DNA of 64,000 bases. Source: Morinoia aosen (lineage: Eukaryota; Arthropoda; Malacostraca; Amphipoda; Talitridae). Of the stretch, positions 37,931 to 50,700 are shown in pieces; the stretch's first letter is position 1; each line of letters opens with the position of its first letter. Below the pieces are notes generated by a model. That model had not been told where the DNA came from and ran no database searches. It worked only from the letters and a program-made list of their open reading frames with translations. The translations under genes and the position numbers were made by a program. Location: positions 44,124,757 to 44,188,756 of the forward strand of contig CM059560.1 in assembly GCA_030386875.1 (NCBI GenBank). The letters run 5' to 3'.

Positions 37931-38600
37931 TTGTGCGCTGTAGAGATACCTTCTGTACTCCTTTGTGCGCTGTAGAGATACCTTTTGTACTCCTTTGTGC
38001 GCTGTAGAGATACCTTCTGTACTCCTTTGTGCGCTGTAGAGATACCTTCTGTACTCCTTTGTACGCTGTAGAGATACCTCGTGTACTCCTTTGTACGTTC
38101 TAGAGATATTTCCTGTACTCCTTTGTGCGCTGTAGAGATACCTTCTGTACTCCTTTGTGCGCTGTAGAGATACCTTCTGTACTCCTTTGTGCGCTGTAGA
38201 GATACCTTCTGTACTCCTTTGTGCGCTGTAGAGATACCTTCTGTACTCCTTTGTACGCTGTAGAGATACCTTCTGTACTCCTTTGTACGCTGTAGAGATA
38301 CCTCGTGTACTCCTTTGTACGTTCTAGAGATATTTCCTGTACTCCTTTGTGCGCTGTAGAGATACCTTCTGTACTCCTTTGTGCGCTGTAGAGATACCTT
38401 CTGTACTTCTTTGTGCGCTGTAGAGATACCTTCTGTACTCCTTTGTGCGCTGTAGAGATACCTTCTGTACTCCTTTGTGCGCTGTAGAGATACCTTCTGT
38501 ACTCCTTTGTGCGCTGTAGAGATACCTTCTGTACTCCTTTGTGCGCTGTAGAGATACCTTCTGTACTCCTTTGTGCGCTGTAGAGATACCTTCTGTACTC
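37931..38600 (+). repeat. Linking satellite segment
   Basis: Ordinary A runs with C monomers near 38100 and 38330, a CCTTTTGTAC variant near 37982 and a TACTTCTTTG variant near 38406. The expected continuation after the GAGACACC and GAAGAG markers (GAGAGACC, as at 24151 and 50800) is absent, so a rearrangement junction lies near 37.93 kb. Confidence 0.65.
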
Positions 38601-40578
38601 CTTTGTACGCTGTAGAGATACCTCGTGTACTCCTTTGTACGTTCTAGAGATATTTCCTGTACTCCTTTGTGCGCTGTAGAGATACCTTCTGTACTCCTTT
38701 GTGCGCTGTAGAGATACCTTCTGTACTCCTTTGTGCGCTGTAGAGATACCTTCTGTACTCCTTTGTGCGCTGTAGAGATACCTTCTGTACTCCTTTGTGC
38801 GCTGTAGAGATACCTTCTGTACTCCTTTGTACGCTGTAGAGATACCTCGTGTACTCCTTTGTACGTTCTAGAGATATTTCCTGTACTCCTTTGTGCGCTG
38901 TAGAGATACCTTCTGTACTCCTTTGTGCGCTGTAGAGATACCTTCTGTACTCCTTTGTGTGCTGTAGAGATACCTTCTGTACTCCTTTGTACGCTGTAGA
39001 GATACCTTCTGTACTCCTTTGTGCTCTGTAGAGATACCTTCTGTACTCCTTTGTACGCTGTAGAGATACCTCGTGTACTCCTTTGTACGTTCCAGAGATA
39101 TTTCCTGTACTCCTTTGTGCGCTGTAGAGATACCTTCTGTACTTTTTTGTGCGCTGTAGAGATACCTTCTGTACTCCTTTGTGCGCTGTAGAGATACCTT
39201 CTGTACTCCTTTGTGCGCTGTAGAGATACCTCGTGTACTCCTTTGTACGCTGTAGAGATACCTTCTGTACTCCTTTGTGCGCTGTAGAGATACCTTCTGT
39301 ACTCCTTTGTGCGCTGTAGAGATACCTTCTGTACTCCTTTGTGCGCTGTAGAGATACTTTCTGTACTCCTTTGTGCGCTGTAGAGATACCTTCTGTACTC
39401 CTTTGTGCGCTGTAGAGATACCTTCTGTACTCCTTTGTGCGCTGTAGAGATACCTTCTGTACTCCTTTGTGCGCTGTAGAGATACCTTCTGTACTCCTTT
39501 GTGCGCTGTAGAGATACCTTCTGTACTCCTTTGTACGCTGTAGAGATACCTTGTGTACTCCTTTGTACGTTCTAGAGATATTTCCTGTACTCCTTTGTGC
39601 GCTGTAGAGATACCTTCTGTACCCCATTGTGCGCTGTAGAGATACCTTCTGTACTCCTTTGTGCGCTGTAGAGATACCTTCTGTACCCCTTTGTGCGCTG
39701 TAGAGATACCTTCTGTACTCCTTTGTGCGCTGTAGAGATACCTTCTGTACTCCTTTGTGCGCTGTAGAGATACCTTCTGTACTCCTTTGTGCGCTGTAGA
39801 GATACCTCGTGTACTCCTTTGTACGTTCTAGAGATATTTCCTGTACTCCTTTGTGCGCTGTAGAGATACCTTCTGTACTCCTTTGTGCGCTGTAGAGATA
39901 CCTTCTGTACTCCTTTGTGCGCTGTAGAGATACCTCGTGTACTCCTTTGTACGTTCTAGAGATATTTCCTGTACTCCTTTGTGCGCTGTAGAGATACCTT
40001 CTGTACTCCTTTGTGCGCTGTAGAGATACCTTCTGTACTCCTTTGTACGCTGTAGAGATACCTCGTGTACTACTTTGTACGTTCTTGAGATATTTCCTGT
40101 ACTCCTTTGTGCGCTGTAGAGATACCTTCTGTACTCCTTTGTACGCTGTAGAGATACCTTCTGTACTCCTTTGTACGCTGTAGAGATACCTCGTGTACTC
40201 CTTTGTATGTTCTAGAGATATTTCCTGTACTCCTTTGTGCGCTGTAGAGATACCTTCTGTACTCCTTTGTGCGCTGTAGAGATACCTTCTGTACTCCTTT
40301 GTGCGCTGTAGAGATACCTTCTGTACTCCTTTGTGCGCTGTAGAGATACCTTCTGTACTCCTTTGTGCGCTGTAGAGATACCTTCTGTACTCCTTTGTAC
40401 GCTGTAGAGATACCTCGTGTACTCCTTTGTACGTTCTAGAGATATGTCCTGTACTCCTTTGTGCGCTGTAGAGATACCTTCTGTACTCCTTTGTGCGCTG
40501 TAGAGATACCTTCTGTACTCCTTTGTGTGCTGTAGAGATACCTTCTGTACTCCTTTGTACGCTGTAGAGATACCTTCT

Positions 40579-40674
40579 GTACTCCTTTGTGCTCTGTAGA
40601 GATACCTTCTGTACTCCTTTGTACGCTGTAGAGATACCTCGTGTACTCCTTTGTACGTTCCAGAGATATTTCCT
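40579..40674 (+). repeat. 96-bp triplet, copy 1
   Basis: Three monomers in the order GTGCTCTG head, B, then C with GTTCCAG. The identical triplet follows immediately at 40675-40770. Neighbouring 1,568-bp copies have it once, so this is a local gain of exactly three monomers. Confidence 0.92.
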
Positions 40675-40770
40675 GTACTCCTTTGTGCTCTGTAGAGATA
40701 CCTTCTGTACTCCTTTGTACGCTGTAGAGATACCTCGTGTACTCCTTTGTACGTTCCAGAGATATTTCCT
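40675..40770 (+). repeat. 96-bp triplet, copy 2
   Basis: A direct repeat of the preceding three monomers with no difference that I can see. It lengthens one 1,568-bp unit to 1,664 bp. Because 96 is divisible by 3, it also lengthens a plus-strand open frame here, with no coding meaning. Confidence 0.92.
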
Positions 40771-41139
40771 GTACTCCTTTGTGCGCTGTAGAGATACCTT
40801 CTGTACTTTTTTGTGCGCTGTAGAGATACCTTCTGTACTCCTTTGTGCGCTGTAGAGATACCTTCTGTACTCCTTTGTGCGCTGTAGAGATACCTCGTGT
40901 ACTCCTTTGTACGCTGTAGAGATACCTTCTGTACTCCTTTGTGCGCTGTAGAGATACCTTCTGTACTCCTTTGTGCGCTGTAGAGATACCTTCTGTACTC
41001 CTTTGTGCGCTGTAGAGATACTTTCTGTACTCCTTTGTGCGCTGTAGAGATACCTTCTGTACTCCTTTGTGCGCTGTAGAGATACCTTCTGTACTCCTTT
41101 GTGCGCTGTAGAGATACCTTCTGTACTCCTTTGTGCGCT

Positions 41140-43920
41140 GTAGAGATACCTTCTGTACTCCTTTGTGCGCTGTAGAGATACCTTCTGTACTCCTTTGTAC
41201 GCTGTAGAGATACCTTGTGTACTCCTTTGTACGTTCTAGAGATATTTCCTGTACTCCTTTGTGCGCTGTAGAGATACCTTCTGTACCCCTTTGTGCGCTG
41301 TAGAGATACCTTCTGTGCTCCTTTGTGCGCTGTAGAGATACCTTCTGTACTCCTTTGTGCGCTGTAGAGATACCTTCTGTACTCCTTTGTGCGCTGTAGA
41401 GATACCTTCTGTACTCCTTTGTGCGCTGTAGAGATACCTTCTGTACTCCTTTGTGCGCTGTAGAGATACCTCGTGTACTCCTTTGTACGTTCTAGAGATA
41501 TTTCCTGTACTCCTTTGTGCGCTGTAGAGATACCTTCTGTACTCCTTTGTGCGCTGTAGAGATACCTTCTGTACTCCTTTGTGCGCTGTAGAGATACCTC
41601 GTGTACTCCTTTGTACGTTCTAGAGATATTTCCTGTACTCCTTTGTGCGCTGTAGAGATACCTTCTGTACTCCTTTGTGCGCTGTAGAGATACCTTCTGT
41701 ACTCCTTTGTACGCTGTAGAGATACCTCGTGTACTACTTTGTACGTTCTTGAGATATTTCCTGTACTCCTTTGTGCGCTGTAGAGATACCTTCTGTACTC
41801 CTTTGTACGCTGTAGAGATACCTTCTGTACTCCTTTGTACGCTGTAGAGATACCTCGTGTACTCCTTTGTATGTTCTAGAGATATTTCCTGTACTCCTTT
41901 GTGCGCTGTAGAGATACCTTCTGTACTCCTTTGTGCGCTGTAGAGATACCTTCTGTACTCCTTTGTGCGCTGTAGAGATACCTTCTGTACTCCTTTGTGC
42001 GCTGTAGAGATACCTTCTGTACTCCTTTGTGCGCTGTAGAGATACCTTCTGTACTCCTTTGTACGCTGTAGAGATACCTCGTGTACTCCTTTGTACGTTC
42101 TAGAGATATGTCCTGTACTCCTTTGTGCGCTGTAGAGATACCTTCTGTACTCCTTTGTGCGCTGTAGAGATACCTTCTGTACTCCTTTGTGTGCTGTAGA
42201 GATACCTTCTGTACTCCTTTGTACGCTGTAGAGATACCTTCTGTACTCCTTTGTGCTCTGTAGAGATACCTTCTGTACTCCTTTGTACGCTGTAGAGATA
42301 CCTCGTGTACTCCTTTGTACGTTCCAGAGATATTTCCTGTACTCCTTTGTGCGCTGTAGAGATACCTTCTGTACTTTTTTGTGCGCTGTAGAGATACCTT
42401 CTGTACTCCTTTGTGCGCTGTAGAGATACCTTCTGTACTCCTTTGTGCGCTGTAGAGATACCTCGTGTACTCCTTCGTACGCTGTAGAGATACCTTCTGT
42501 ACTCCTTTGTGCGCTGTAGAGATACCTTCTGTACTCCTTTGTGCGCTGTAGAGATACCTTCTGTACTCCTTTGTGCGCTGTAGAGATACTTTCTGTACTC
42601 CTTTCGCGCTGTAGAGATACCTTCTGTACTCCTTTGTGCGCTGTAGAGATACCTTCTGTACTCCTTTGTGCGCTGTAGAGATACCTTCTGTACTCCTTTG
42701 TGCGCTGTAGAGATACCTTCTGTACTCCTTTGTGCGCTGTAGAGATACCTTCTGTACTCCTTTGTACGCTGTAGAGATACCTTGTGTACTCCTTTGTACG
42801 TTCTAGAGATATTTCCTGTACTCCTTTGTGCGCTGTAGAGATACCTTCTGTACTCCTTTGTGCGCTGTAGAGATACCTTCTGTACTCCTTTGTGCGCTGT
42901 AGAGATACCTTCTGTACTCCTTTGTGCGCTGTAAAGATACCTTCTGTACTCCTTTGTGCGCTGTAGAGATACCTTCTGTACTCCTTTGTGCGCTGTAGAG
43001 ATACCTTCTGTACTCCTTTGTGCGCTGTAGAGATACCTCGTGTACTCCTTTGTACGTTCTAGAGATATTTCCTGTACTCCTTTGTGCGCTGTAGAGATAC
43101 CTTCTGTACTCCTTTGTGCGCTGTAGAGATACCTTCTGTACTCCTTTGTGCGCTGTAGAGATACCTCGTGTACTCCTTTGTACGTTCTAGAGAAATTTCC
43201 TGTACTCCTTTGTGCGCTGTAGAGATACCTTCTGTACTCCTTTGTGCGCTGTAGAGATACCTTCTGTACTCCTTTGTACGCTGTAGAGATACCTCGTGTA
43301 CTACTTTGTACGTTCTAGAGATATTTCCTGTACTCCTTTGTGCGCTGTAGAGATACCTTCTGTACTCCTTTGTGCGCTGTAGAGATACCTTCTGTACTCC
43401 TTTGTGCGCTGTAGAGATACCTTCTGTACTCCTTTGTGCGCTGTAGAGATACCTTCTGTACTCCTTTGTACGTTCTAGAGATATTTCCTGTACTCCTTTG
43501 TGCGCTGTAAAGATACCTTCTGTACTCCTTTGTACGCTGTAGAGATACCTCGTGTACTCCTTTGTACGTTCTGTAGATATTTCCTGTACTCCTTTGTGCG
43601 CTGTAGAGATACCTTCTGTACTCCTGTGTGCGCTGTAGAGATACCTTCTGTACTCCTTTGTGCGCTGTAGAGATACCTTCTGTACTCCTTTGTACGCTGT
43701 AGAGATACATGTGTACTCCTTTGTACGTTCTAGAGATATTTCCTGTACTCCTTTGTGCGCTGTAGAGATACCTTCTGTACTCCTTTGTGCGCTGTAGAGA
43801 TACCTTCTGTACTCCTTTGTGCGCTGTAGAGATACCTTCTGTACTCCTTTGTACGCTGTAGAGATACCTTCTGTACTCCTTTGTGCGCTGTAGAGATACC
43901 TTCTGTACTCCTTTGTACGC
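41140..43920 (+). repeat. Partner block of 44.72-47.50 kb (offset 3,582 bp)
   Basis: CCTTGTG at 41213 and 44795, GTTCTTG at 41745 and 45327, GATATGTCC near 42103 and 45685, the 1-bp-loss CTTTCGCGC head near 42601 and 46183, and the GATACATGTG monomer near 43708 and 47290 are all 3,582 bp apart. The match stops near 43.92 and 47.50 kb, where this copy goes on with TCGT-tailed B and C and the other with A. Confidence 0.85.
42595..42612 (+). repeat. CTTTCGCGC monomer (net 1-bp loss tracer)
   Basis: The head reads CTTTCGCGC where A has CTTTGTGCGC, a net loss of one base. The same form occurs near 46183 and 54979, each inside equivalent blocks, so it was copied by the 3,582-bp and 8,796-bp duplications rather than arising three times. 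Confidence 0.88.
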
Positions 43921-44719
43921 TGTAGAGATACCTCGTGTACTCCTTTGTACGTTCTAGAGATATTTCCTGTACTCCTTTGTGCGCTGTAGAGATACCTTCT
44001 GTACTCCTTTGTGCGCTGTAGAGATACCTTCTGTACTCCTTTGTGCGCTGTAGAGATACCTTCTGTACTCCTTTGTTCGCTGTAGAGATACCTTCTGTAC
44101 TCCTTTGTGCGCTGTAGAGATACCTTCTGTACTCCTTTGTACGCTGTAGAGATACCTCGTGTACTCCTTTGTACGTTCTAGAGATATTTCCTGTACTCCT
44201 TTGTGCGCTGTAGAGATACCTTCTGTACTCCTTTGTGCGTTGTAGAGATACCTTTTGTACTCCTTTGTGCGCTGTAGAGATACCTTCTGTACTCCTTTGT
44301 ACGCTGTAGAGATACCTTCTGTACTCCTTTGTGCGCTGTAGAGATACCTTCTGTACTCCTTTGTACGCTGTAGAGATACCTCGTGTACTCCTTTGTACGT
44401 TCTAGAGATATTTCCTGTACTCCTTTGTGCGCTGTAGAGATACCTTCTGTACTCCTTTGTGCGCTGTAGAGATACCTTCTGTACTCCTTTGTGCGCTGTA
44501 GAGATACCTTCTGTACTCCTTTGTGCGCTGTAGAGATACCTTCTGTACTCCTTTATACGTTCTAGAGATATTTCCTGTACTCCTTTGTGCGCTGTAGAGA
44601 TACCTTCTGTACTCCTTTGTACGCTGTAGAGATTCCTCGTGTACTCCTTTGTACGTTCTAGAGATATTTCCTGTACTCCTTTGTGCGCTGTAGAGATACC
44701 TTCTGTACTCCTTTGTGTG
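43921..44719 (+). repeat. Satellite block ending at a reused junction
   Basis: It carries GTTCGCTG (near 44076), CCTTTTGTAC (near 44250), TTTATACG (near 44552) and GATTCC (near 44633) in the same order as 23.2-23.7 kb and 36.9-37.5 kb, so it continues the GATACATGTG-type block. Near 44.72 kb the pattern switches abruptly to that of 41.14 kb and 53.52 kb. Confidence 0.78.
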
Positions 44720-47700
44720 CTGTAGAGATACCTTCTGTACTCCTTTGTGCGCTGTAGAGATACCTTCTGTACTCCTTTGTACGCTGTAGAGATACCTTGT
44801 GTACTCCTTTGTACGTTCTAGAGATATTTCCTGTACTCCTTTGTGCGCTGTAGAGATACCTTCTGTACCCCTTTGTGCGCTGTAGAGATACCTTCTGTAC
44901 TCCTTTGTGCGCTGTAGAGATACCTTCTGTACTCCTTTGTGCGCTGTAGAGATACCTTCTGTACTCCTTTGTGCGCTGTAGAGATACCTTCTGTACTCCT
45001 TTGTGCGCTGTAGAGATACCTTCTGTACTCCTTTGTGCGCTGTAGAGATACCTCGTGTACTCCTTTGTACGTTCTAGAGATATTTCCTGTACTCCTTTGT
45101 GCGCTGTAGAGATACCTTCTGTACTCCTTTGTGCGCTGTAGAGATACCTTCTGTACTCCTTTGTGCGCTGTAGAGATACCTCGTGTACTCCTTTGTACGT
45201 TCTAGAGATATTTCCTGTACTCCTTTGTTCGCTGTAGAGATACCTTCTGTACTCCTTTGTGCGCTGTAGAGATACCTTCTGTACTCCTTTGTACGCTGTA
45301 GAGATACCTCGTGTACTACTTTGTACGTTCTTGAGATATTTCCTGTACTCCTTTGTGCGCTGTAGAGAGACCTTCTGTACTCCTTTGTACGCTGTAGAGA
45401 TACCTTCTGTACTCCTTTGTACGCTGTAGAGATACCTCCTGTACTCCTTTGTATGTTCTAGAGATATTTCCTGTACTCCTTTGTGCGCTGTAGAGATACC
45501 TTCTGTACTCCTTTGTGCGCTGTAGAGATACCTTCTGTACTCCTTTGTGCGCTGTAGAGATACCTTCTGTACTCCTTTGTGCGCTGTAGAGATACCTTCT
45601 GTACTCCTTTGTGCGCTGTAGAGATACCTTCTGTACTCCTTTGTACGCTGTAGAGATACCTCGTGTACTCCTTTGTACGTTCTAGAGATATGTCCTGTAC
45701 TCCTTTGTGCGCTGTAGAGATACCTTCTGTACTCCTTTGTGCGCTGTAGAGATACCTTCTGTACTCCTTTGTGTGCTGTAGAGATACCTTCTGTACTCCT
45801 TTGTACGCTGTAGAGATACCTTCTGTACTCCTTTGTGCTCTGTAGAGATACCTTCTGTACTCCTTTGTACGCTGTAGAGATACCTCGTGTACTCCTTTGT
45901 ACGTTCCAGAGATATTTCCTGTACTCCTTTGTGCGCTGTAGAGATACCTTCTGTACTTTTTTGTGCGCTGTAGAGATACCTTCTGTACTCCTTTGTGCGC
46001 TGTAGAGATACCTTCTGTACTCCTTTGTGCGCTGTAGAGATACCTCGTGTACTCCTTCGTACGCTGTAGAGATACCTTCTGTACTCCTTTGTGCGCTGTA
46101 GAGATACCTTCTGTACTCCTTTGTGCGCTGTAGAGATACCTTCTGTACTCCTTTGTGCGCTGTAGAGATACTTTCTGTACTCCTTTCGCGCTGTAGAGAT
46201 ACCTTCTGTACTCCTTTGTGCGCTGTAGAGATACCTTCTGTACTCCTTTGTGCGCTGTAGAGATACCTTCTGTACTCCTTTGTGCGCTGTAGAGATACCT
46301 TCTGTACTCCTTTGTGCGCTGTAGAGATACCTTCTGTACTCCTTTGTACGCTGTAGAGATACCTTGTGTACTCCTTTGTACGTTCTAGAGATATTTCCTG
46401 TACTCCTTTGTGCGCTGTAGAGATACCTTCTGTACTCCTTTGTGCGCTGTAGAGATACCTTCTGTACTCCTTTGTGCGCTGTAGAGATACCTTCTGTACT
46501 CCTTTGTGCGCTGTAGAGATACCTTCTGTACTCCTTTGTGCGCTGTAGAGATACCTTCTGTACTCCTTTGTGCGCTGTAGAGATACCTTCTGTACTCCTT
46601 TGTGCGCTGTAGAGATACCTCGTGTACTCCTTTGTACGTTCTAGAGATATTTCCTGTACTCCTTTGTGCGCTGTAGAGATACCTTCTGTACTCCTTTGTG
46701 CGCTGTAGAGATACCTTCTGTACTCCTTTGTGCGCTGTAGAGATACCTCGTGTACTCCTTTGTACGTTCTAGAGATATTTCCTGTACTCCTTTGTGCGCT
46801 GTAGAGATACCTTCTGTACTCCTTTGTGCGCTGTAGAGATACCTTCTGTACTCCTTTGTACGCTGTAGAGATACCTCGTGTACTACTTTGTACGTTCTAG
46901 AGATATTTCCTGTACTCCTTTGTGCGCTGTAGAGATACCTTCTGTACTCCTTTGTGCGCTGTAGAGATACCTTCTGTACTCCTTTGTGCGCTGTAGAGAT
47001 ACCTTCTGTACTCCTTTGTGCGCTGTAGAGATACCTTCTGTACTCCTTTGTACGTTCTAGAGATATTTCCTGTACTCCTTTGTGCGCTGTAGAGATACCT
47101 TCTGTACTCCTTTGTACGCTGTAGAGATACCTCGTGTACTCCTTTGTACGTTCTGTAGATATTTCCTGTACTCCTTTGTGCGCTGTAGAGATACCTTCTG
47201 TACTCCTTTGTGCGCTGTAGAGATACCTTCTGTACTCCTTTGTGCGCTGTAGAGATACCTTCTGTACTCCTTTGTACGCTGTAGAGATACATGTGTACTC
47301 CTTTGTACGTTCTAGAGATATTTCCTGTACTCCTTTGTGCGCTGTAGAGATACCTTCTGTACTCCTTTGTGCGCTGTAGAGATACCTTCTGTACTCCTTT
47401 GTGCGCTGTAGAGATACCTTCTGTACTCCTTTGTACGCTGTAGAGATACCTTCTGTACTCTTTGTGCGCTGTAGAGATACCTTCTGTACTCCTTTGTACG
47501 CTGTAGAGATACCTTCTGTACTCCTTTGTGCGCTGTAGAGATACCTTCTGTACTCCTTTGTACGCTGTAGAGATACCTCGTGTACTCCTTTGTACGTTCT
47601 AGAGATATTTCCTGTACTCCTTTGTGCGCTGTAGAGATACCTTCTGTACTCCTTTGTGCGCTGTAGAGATACCTTCTGTACTCCTTTGTGCGCTGTAGAG

Positions 47701-50700
47701 ATACCTTCTGTACTCCTTTGTGCGCTGTAGAGATACCTTCTGTACTCCTTTGTGCGCTGTAGAGATACCTTCTGTACTCCTTTGTACGCTGTAGAGATAC
47801 CTCGTGTACTCCTTTGTACGTTCTAGAGATATTTCCTGTACTCCTTTGTGCGCTGTAGAGATACCTTCTGTACTCCTTTGTGCGCTGTAGAGATACCTTC
47901 TGTACTCCTTTGTGTGCTGTAGAGATACCTTCTGTACTCCTTTGTACGCTGTAGAGATACCTTTTGTACTCCTTTGTGCTCTGTAGAGATACCTTCTGTA
48001 CTCCTTTGTACGCTGTAGAGATACCTCGTGTACTCCTTTGTACGTTCCAGAGATATTTCCTGTACTCCTTTGTGCGCTGTAGAGATACCTTCTGTACTTT
48101 TTTGTGCGCTGTAGAGATACCTTCTGTACTCCTTTGTGCGCTGTAGAGATACCTTCTGTACTCCTTTGTGCGCTGTAGAGATACCTCGTGTACTCCTTTG
48201 TACGCTGTAGAGATACCTTCTGTACTCCTTTGTGCGCTGTAGAAATACCTTCTGTACTCCTTTGTGCGCTGTAGAGATACCTTCTGTACTCCTTTGTGCG
48301 CTGTAGAGATACTTTCTGTACTCCTTTGTGCGCTGTAGAGATACCTTCTGTACTCCTTTGTGCGCTGTAGAGATACCTTCTGTACTCCTTTGTGCGCTGT
48401 AGAGATACCTTCTGTACTCCTTTGTGCGCTGTAGAGATACCTTCTGTACTCCTTTGTGCGCTGTAGAGATACCTTCTGTACTCCTTTGTACGCTGTAGAG
48501 ATACCTTGTGTACTCCTTTGTACGTTCTAGAGATATTTCCTGTACTCCTTTGTGCGCTGTAGAGATACCTTCTGTACTCCTTTGTGCGCTGTAGAGATAC
48601 CTTCTGTACTCCTTTGTGCGCTGTAGAGATACCTTCTGTACTCCTTTGTGCGCTGTAGAGATACCTTCTGTACTCCTTTGTGCGCTGTAGAGATACCTTC
48701 TGTACTCCTTTGTGCGCTGTAGAGATACCTTCTGTACTCCTTTGTGCGCTGTAGAGATACCTCGTGTACTCCTTTGTACGTTCTAGAGATATTTCCTGTA
48801 CTCCTTTGTGCGCTGTAGAGATACCTTCTGTACTCCTTTGTGCGCTGTAGAGATACCTTCTGTACTCCTTTGTGCGCTGTAGAGATACCTCGTGTACTCC
48901 TTTGTACGTTCTAGAGATATTTCCTGTACTCCTTTGTGCGCTGTAGAGATACCTTCTGTACTCCTTTGTGCGCTGTAGAGATACCTTCTGTACTCCTTTG
49001 TACGCTGTAGAGATACCTCGTGTACTACTTTGTACGTTCTAGAGATATTTCCTGTACTCCTTTGTGCGCTGTAGAGATACCTTCTGTACTCCTTTGTGCG
49101 CTGTAGAGATACCTTCTGTACTCCTTTGTGTGCTGTAGAGATACCTTCTGTACTCCTTTGTGCGCTGTAGAGATACCTTCTGTACTCCTTTGTACGTTCT
49201 AGAGATATTTCCTGTACTCCTTTGTGCGCTGTAGAGATACCTTCTGTACTCCTTTGTACGCTGTAGAGATACCTCGTGTACTCCTTTGTACGTTCTGTAG
49301 ATATTTCCTGTACTCCTTTGTGCGCTGTAGAGATACCTTCTGTACTCCTTTGTGCGCTGTAGAGATACCTTCTGTACTCCTTTGTGCGCTGTAGAGATAC
49401 CTTCTGTACTCCTTTGTACGCTGTAGAGATACATGTGTACTCCTTTGTACGTTCTAGAGATATTTCCTGTACTCCTTTGTGCGCTGTAGAGATACCTTCT
49501 GTACTCCTTTGTGCGCTGTAGAGATACCTTCTGTACTCCTTTGTGCGCTGTAGAGATACCTTCTGTACTCCTTTGTACGCTGTAGAGATACCTTCTGTAC
49601 TCCTTTGTGCGCTGTAGAGATACCTTCTGTACTCCTTTGTACGCTGTAGAGATACCTCGTGTACTCCTTTGTACGTTCTAGAGATATTTCCTGTACTCCT
49701 TTGTGCGCTGTAGAGATACATTCTGTACTCCTTTGTGCGCTGTAGAGATACCTTCTGTACTCCTTTGTGCGCTGTAGAGATACCTTCTGTACTCCTTTGT
49801 TCGCTGTAGAGATACCTTCTGTACTCCTTTGTGCGCTGTAGAGATACCTTCTGTACTCCTTTGTACGCTGTAGAGATACCTCGTGTACTCCTTTGTACGT
49901 TCTAGAGATATTTCCTGTACTCCTTTGTGCGCTGTAGAGATACCTTCTGTACTCCTTTGTGCGCTGTAGAGATACCTTTTGTACTCCTTTGTGCGCTGTA
50001 GAGATACCTTCTGTACTCCTTTGTACGCTGTAGAGATACCTTCTGTACTCCTTTGTGCGCTGTAGAGATACCTTCTGTACTCCTTTGTACGCTGTAGAGA
50101 TACCTCGTGTACTCCTTTGTACGTTCTAGAGATATTTCCTGTACTCCTTTGTGCGCTGTAGAGATACCTTCTGTACTACTTTGTGCGCTGTAGAGATACC
50201 TTCTGTACTCCTTTGTGCGCTGTAGAGATACCTTCTGTACTCCTTTGTGCGCTGTAGAGATACCTTCTGTACTCCTTTATACGTTCTAGAGATATTTCCT
50301 GTACTCCTTTGTGCGCTGTAGAGATACCTTCTGTACTCCTTTGTACGCTGTAGAGATTCCTCGTGTACTCATTTGTACGTTCTAGAGATATTTCCTGTAC
50401 TCCTTTGTGCGCTGTAGAGATACCTTCTGTACTCCTTTGTGCGCTGTAGAGATACCTTCTGTACTCCTTTGTGCGCTGTAGAGATACCTTCTGTACTCCT
50501 TTGTACGCTGTAGAGATACCTCGTGTACTCCTTTGTACGTTCTAGAGATATTTCCTGTACTCCTTTGTGCGCTGTAGAGATACCTTCTGTACTCCTTTGT
50601 GCGCTGTAGAGATACCTTCTGTACTCCTTTGTGCGCTGTAGAGATACCTTCTGTACTTCTTTGTACGCTGTAGAGATACCTTCTGTACTCCTTTGTGCGC

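Larger units (their letters stand above)
38600..43310 (+). repeat. 1,568-bp (49-monomer) higher-order repeat, three tandem copies
   Basis: GTTCCAG occurs at 39089, 40657, 40753 and 42321. Successive spacings are 1,568, 96 and 1,568 bp, so the basic unit is 49 monomers and the middle one has gained a triplet. CCTTGTG at 39549, 41213 and 42780 gives 1,664 and 1,567 bp; the last is one short because of a 1-bp loss at 42604. GTTCTTG (40081 and 41745) and GATATGTCC (near 40439 and 42103) agree. The same 1,568-bp step recurs at 53131/54699 and 62311/63879. Confidence 0.88.

Noticed and set aside
40589-40855. Plus-strand open frame of 88 codons, and similar 60-codon frames at 14530, 35490, 47964 and 56760
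   Set aside because: These exist because altered monomers (GTGCTC head, C types or a TGCAG change) skip the usual TAG for a few units. They have no independent support as genes.
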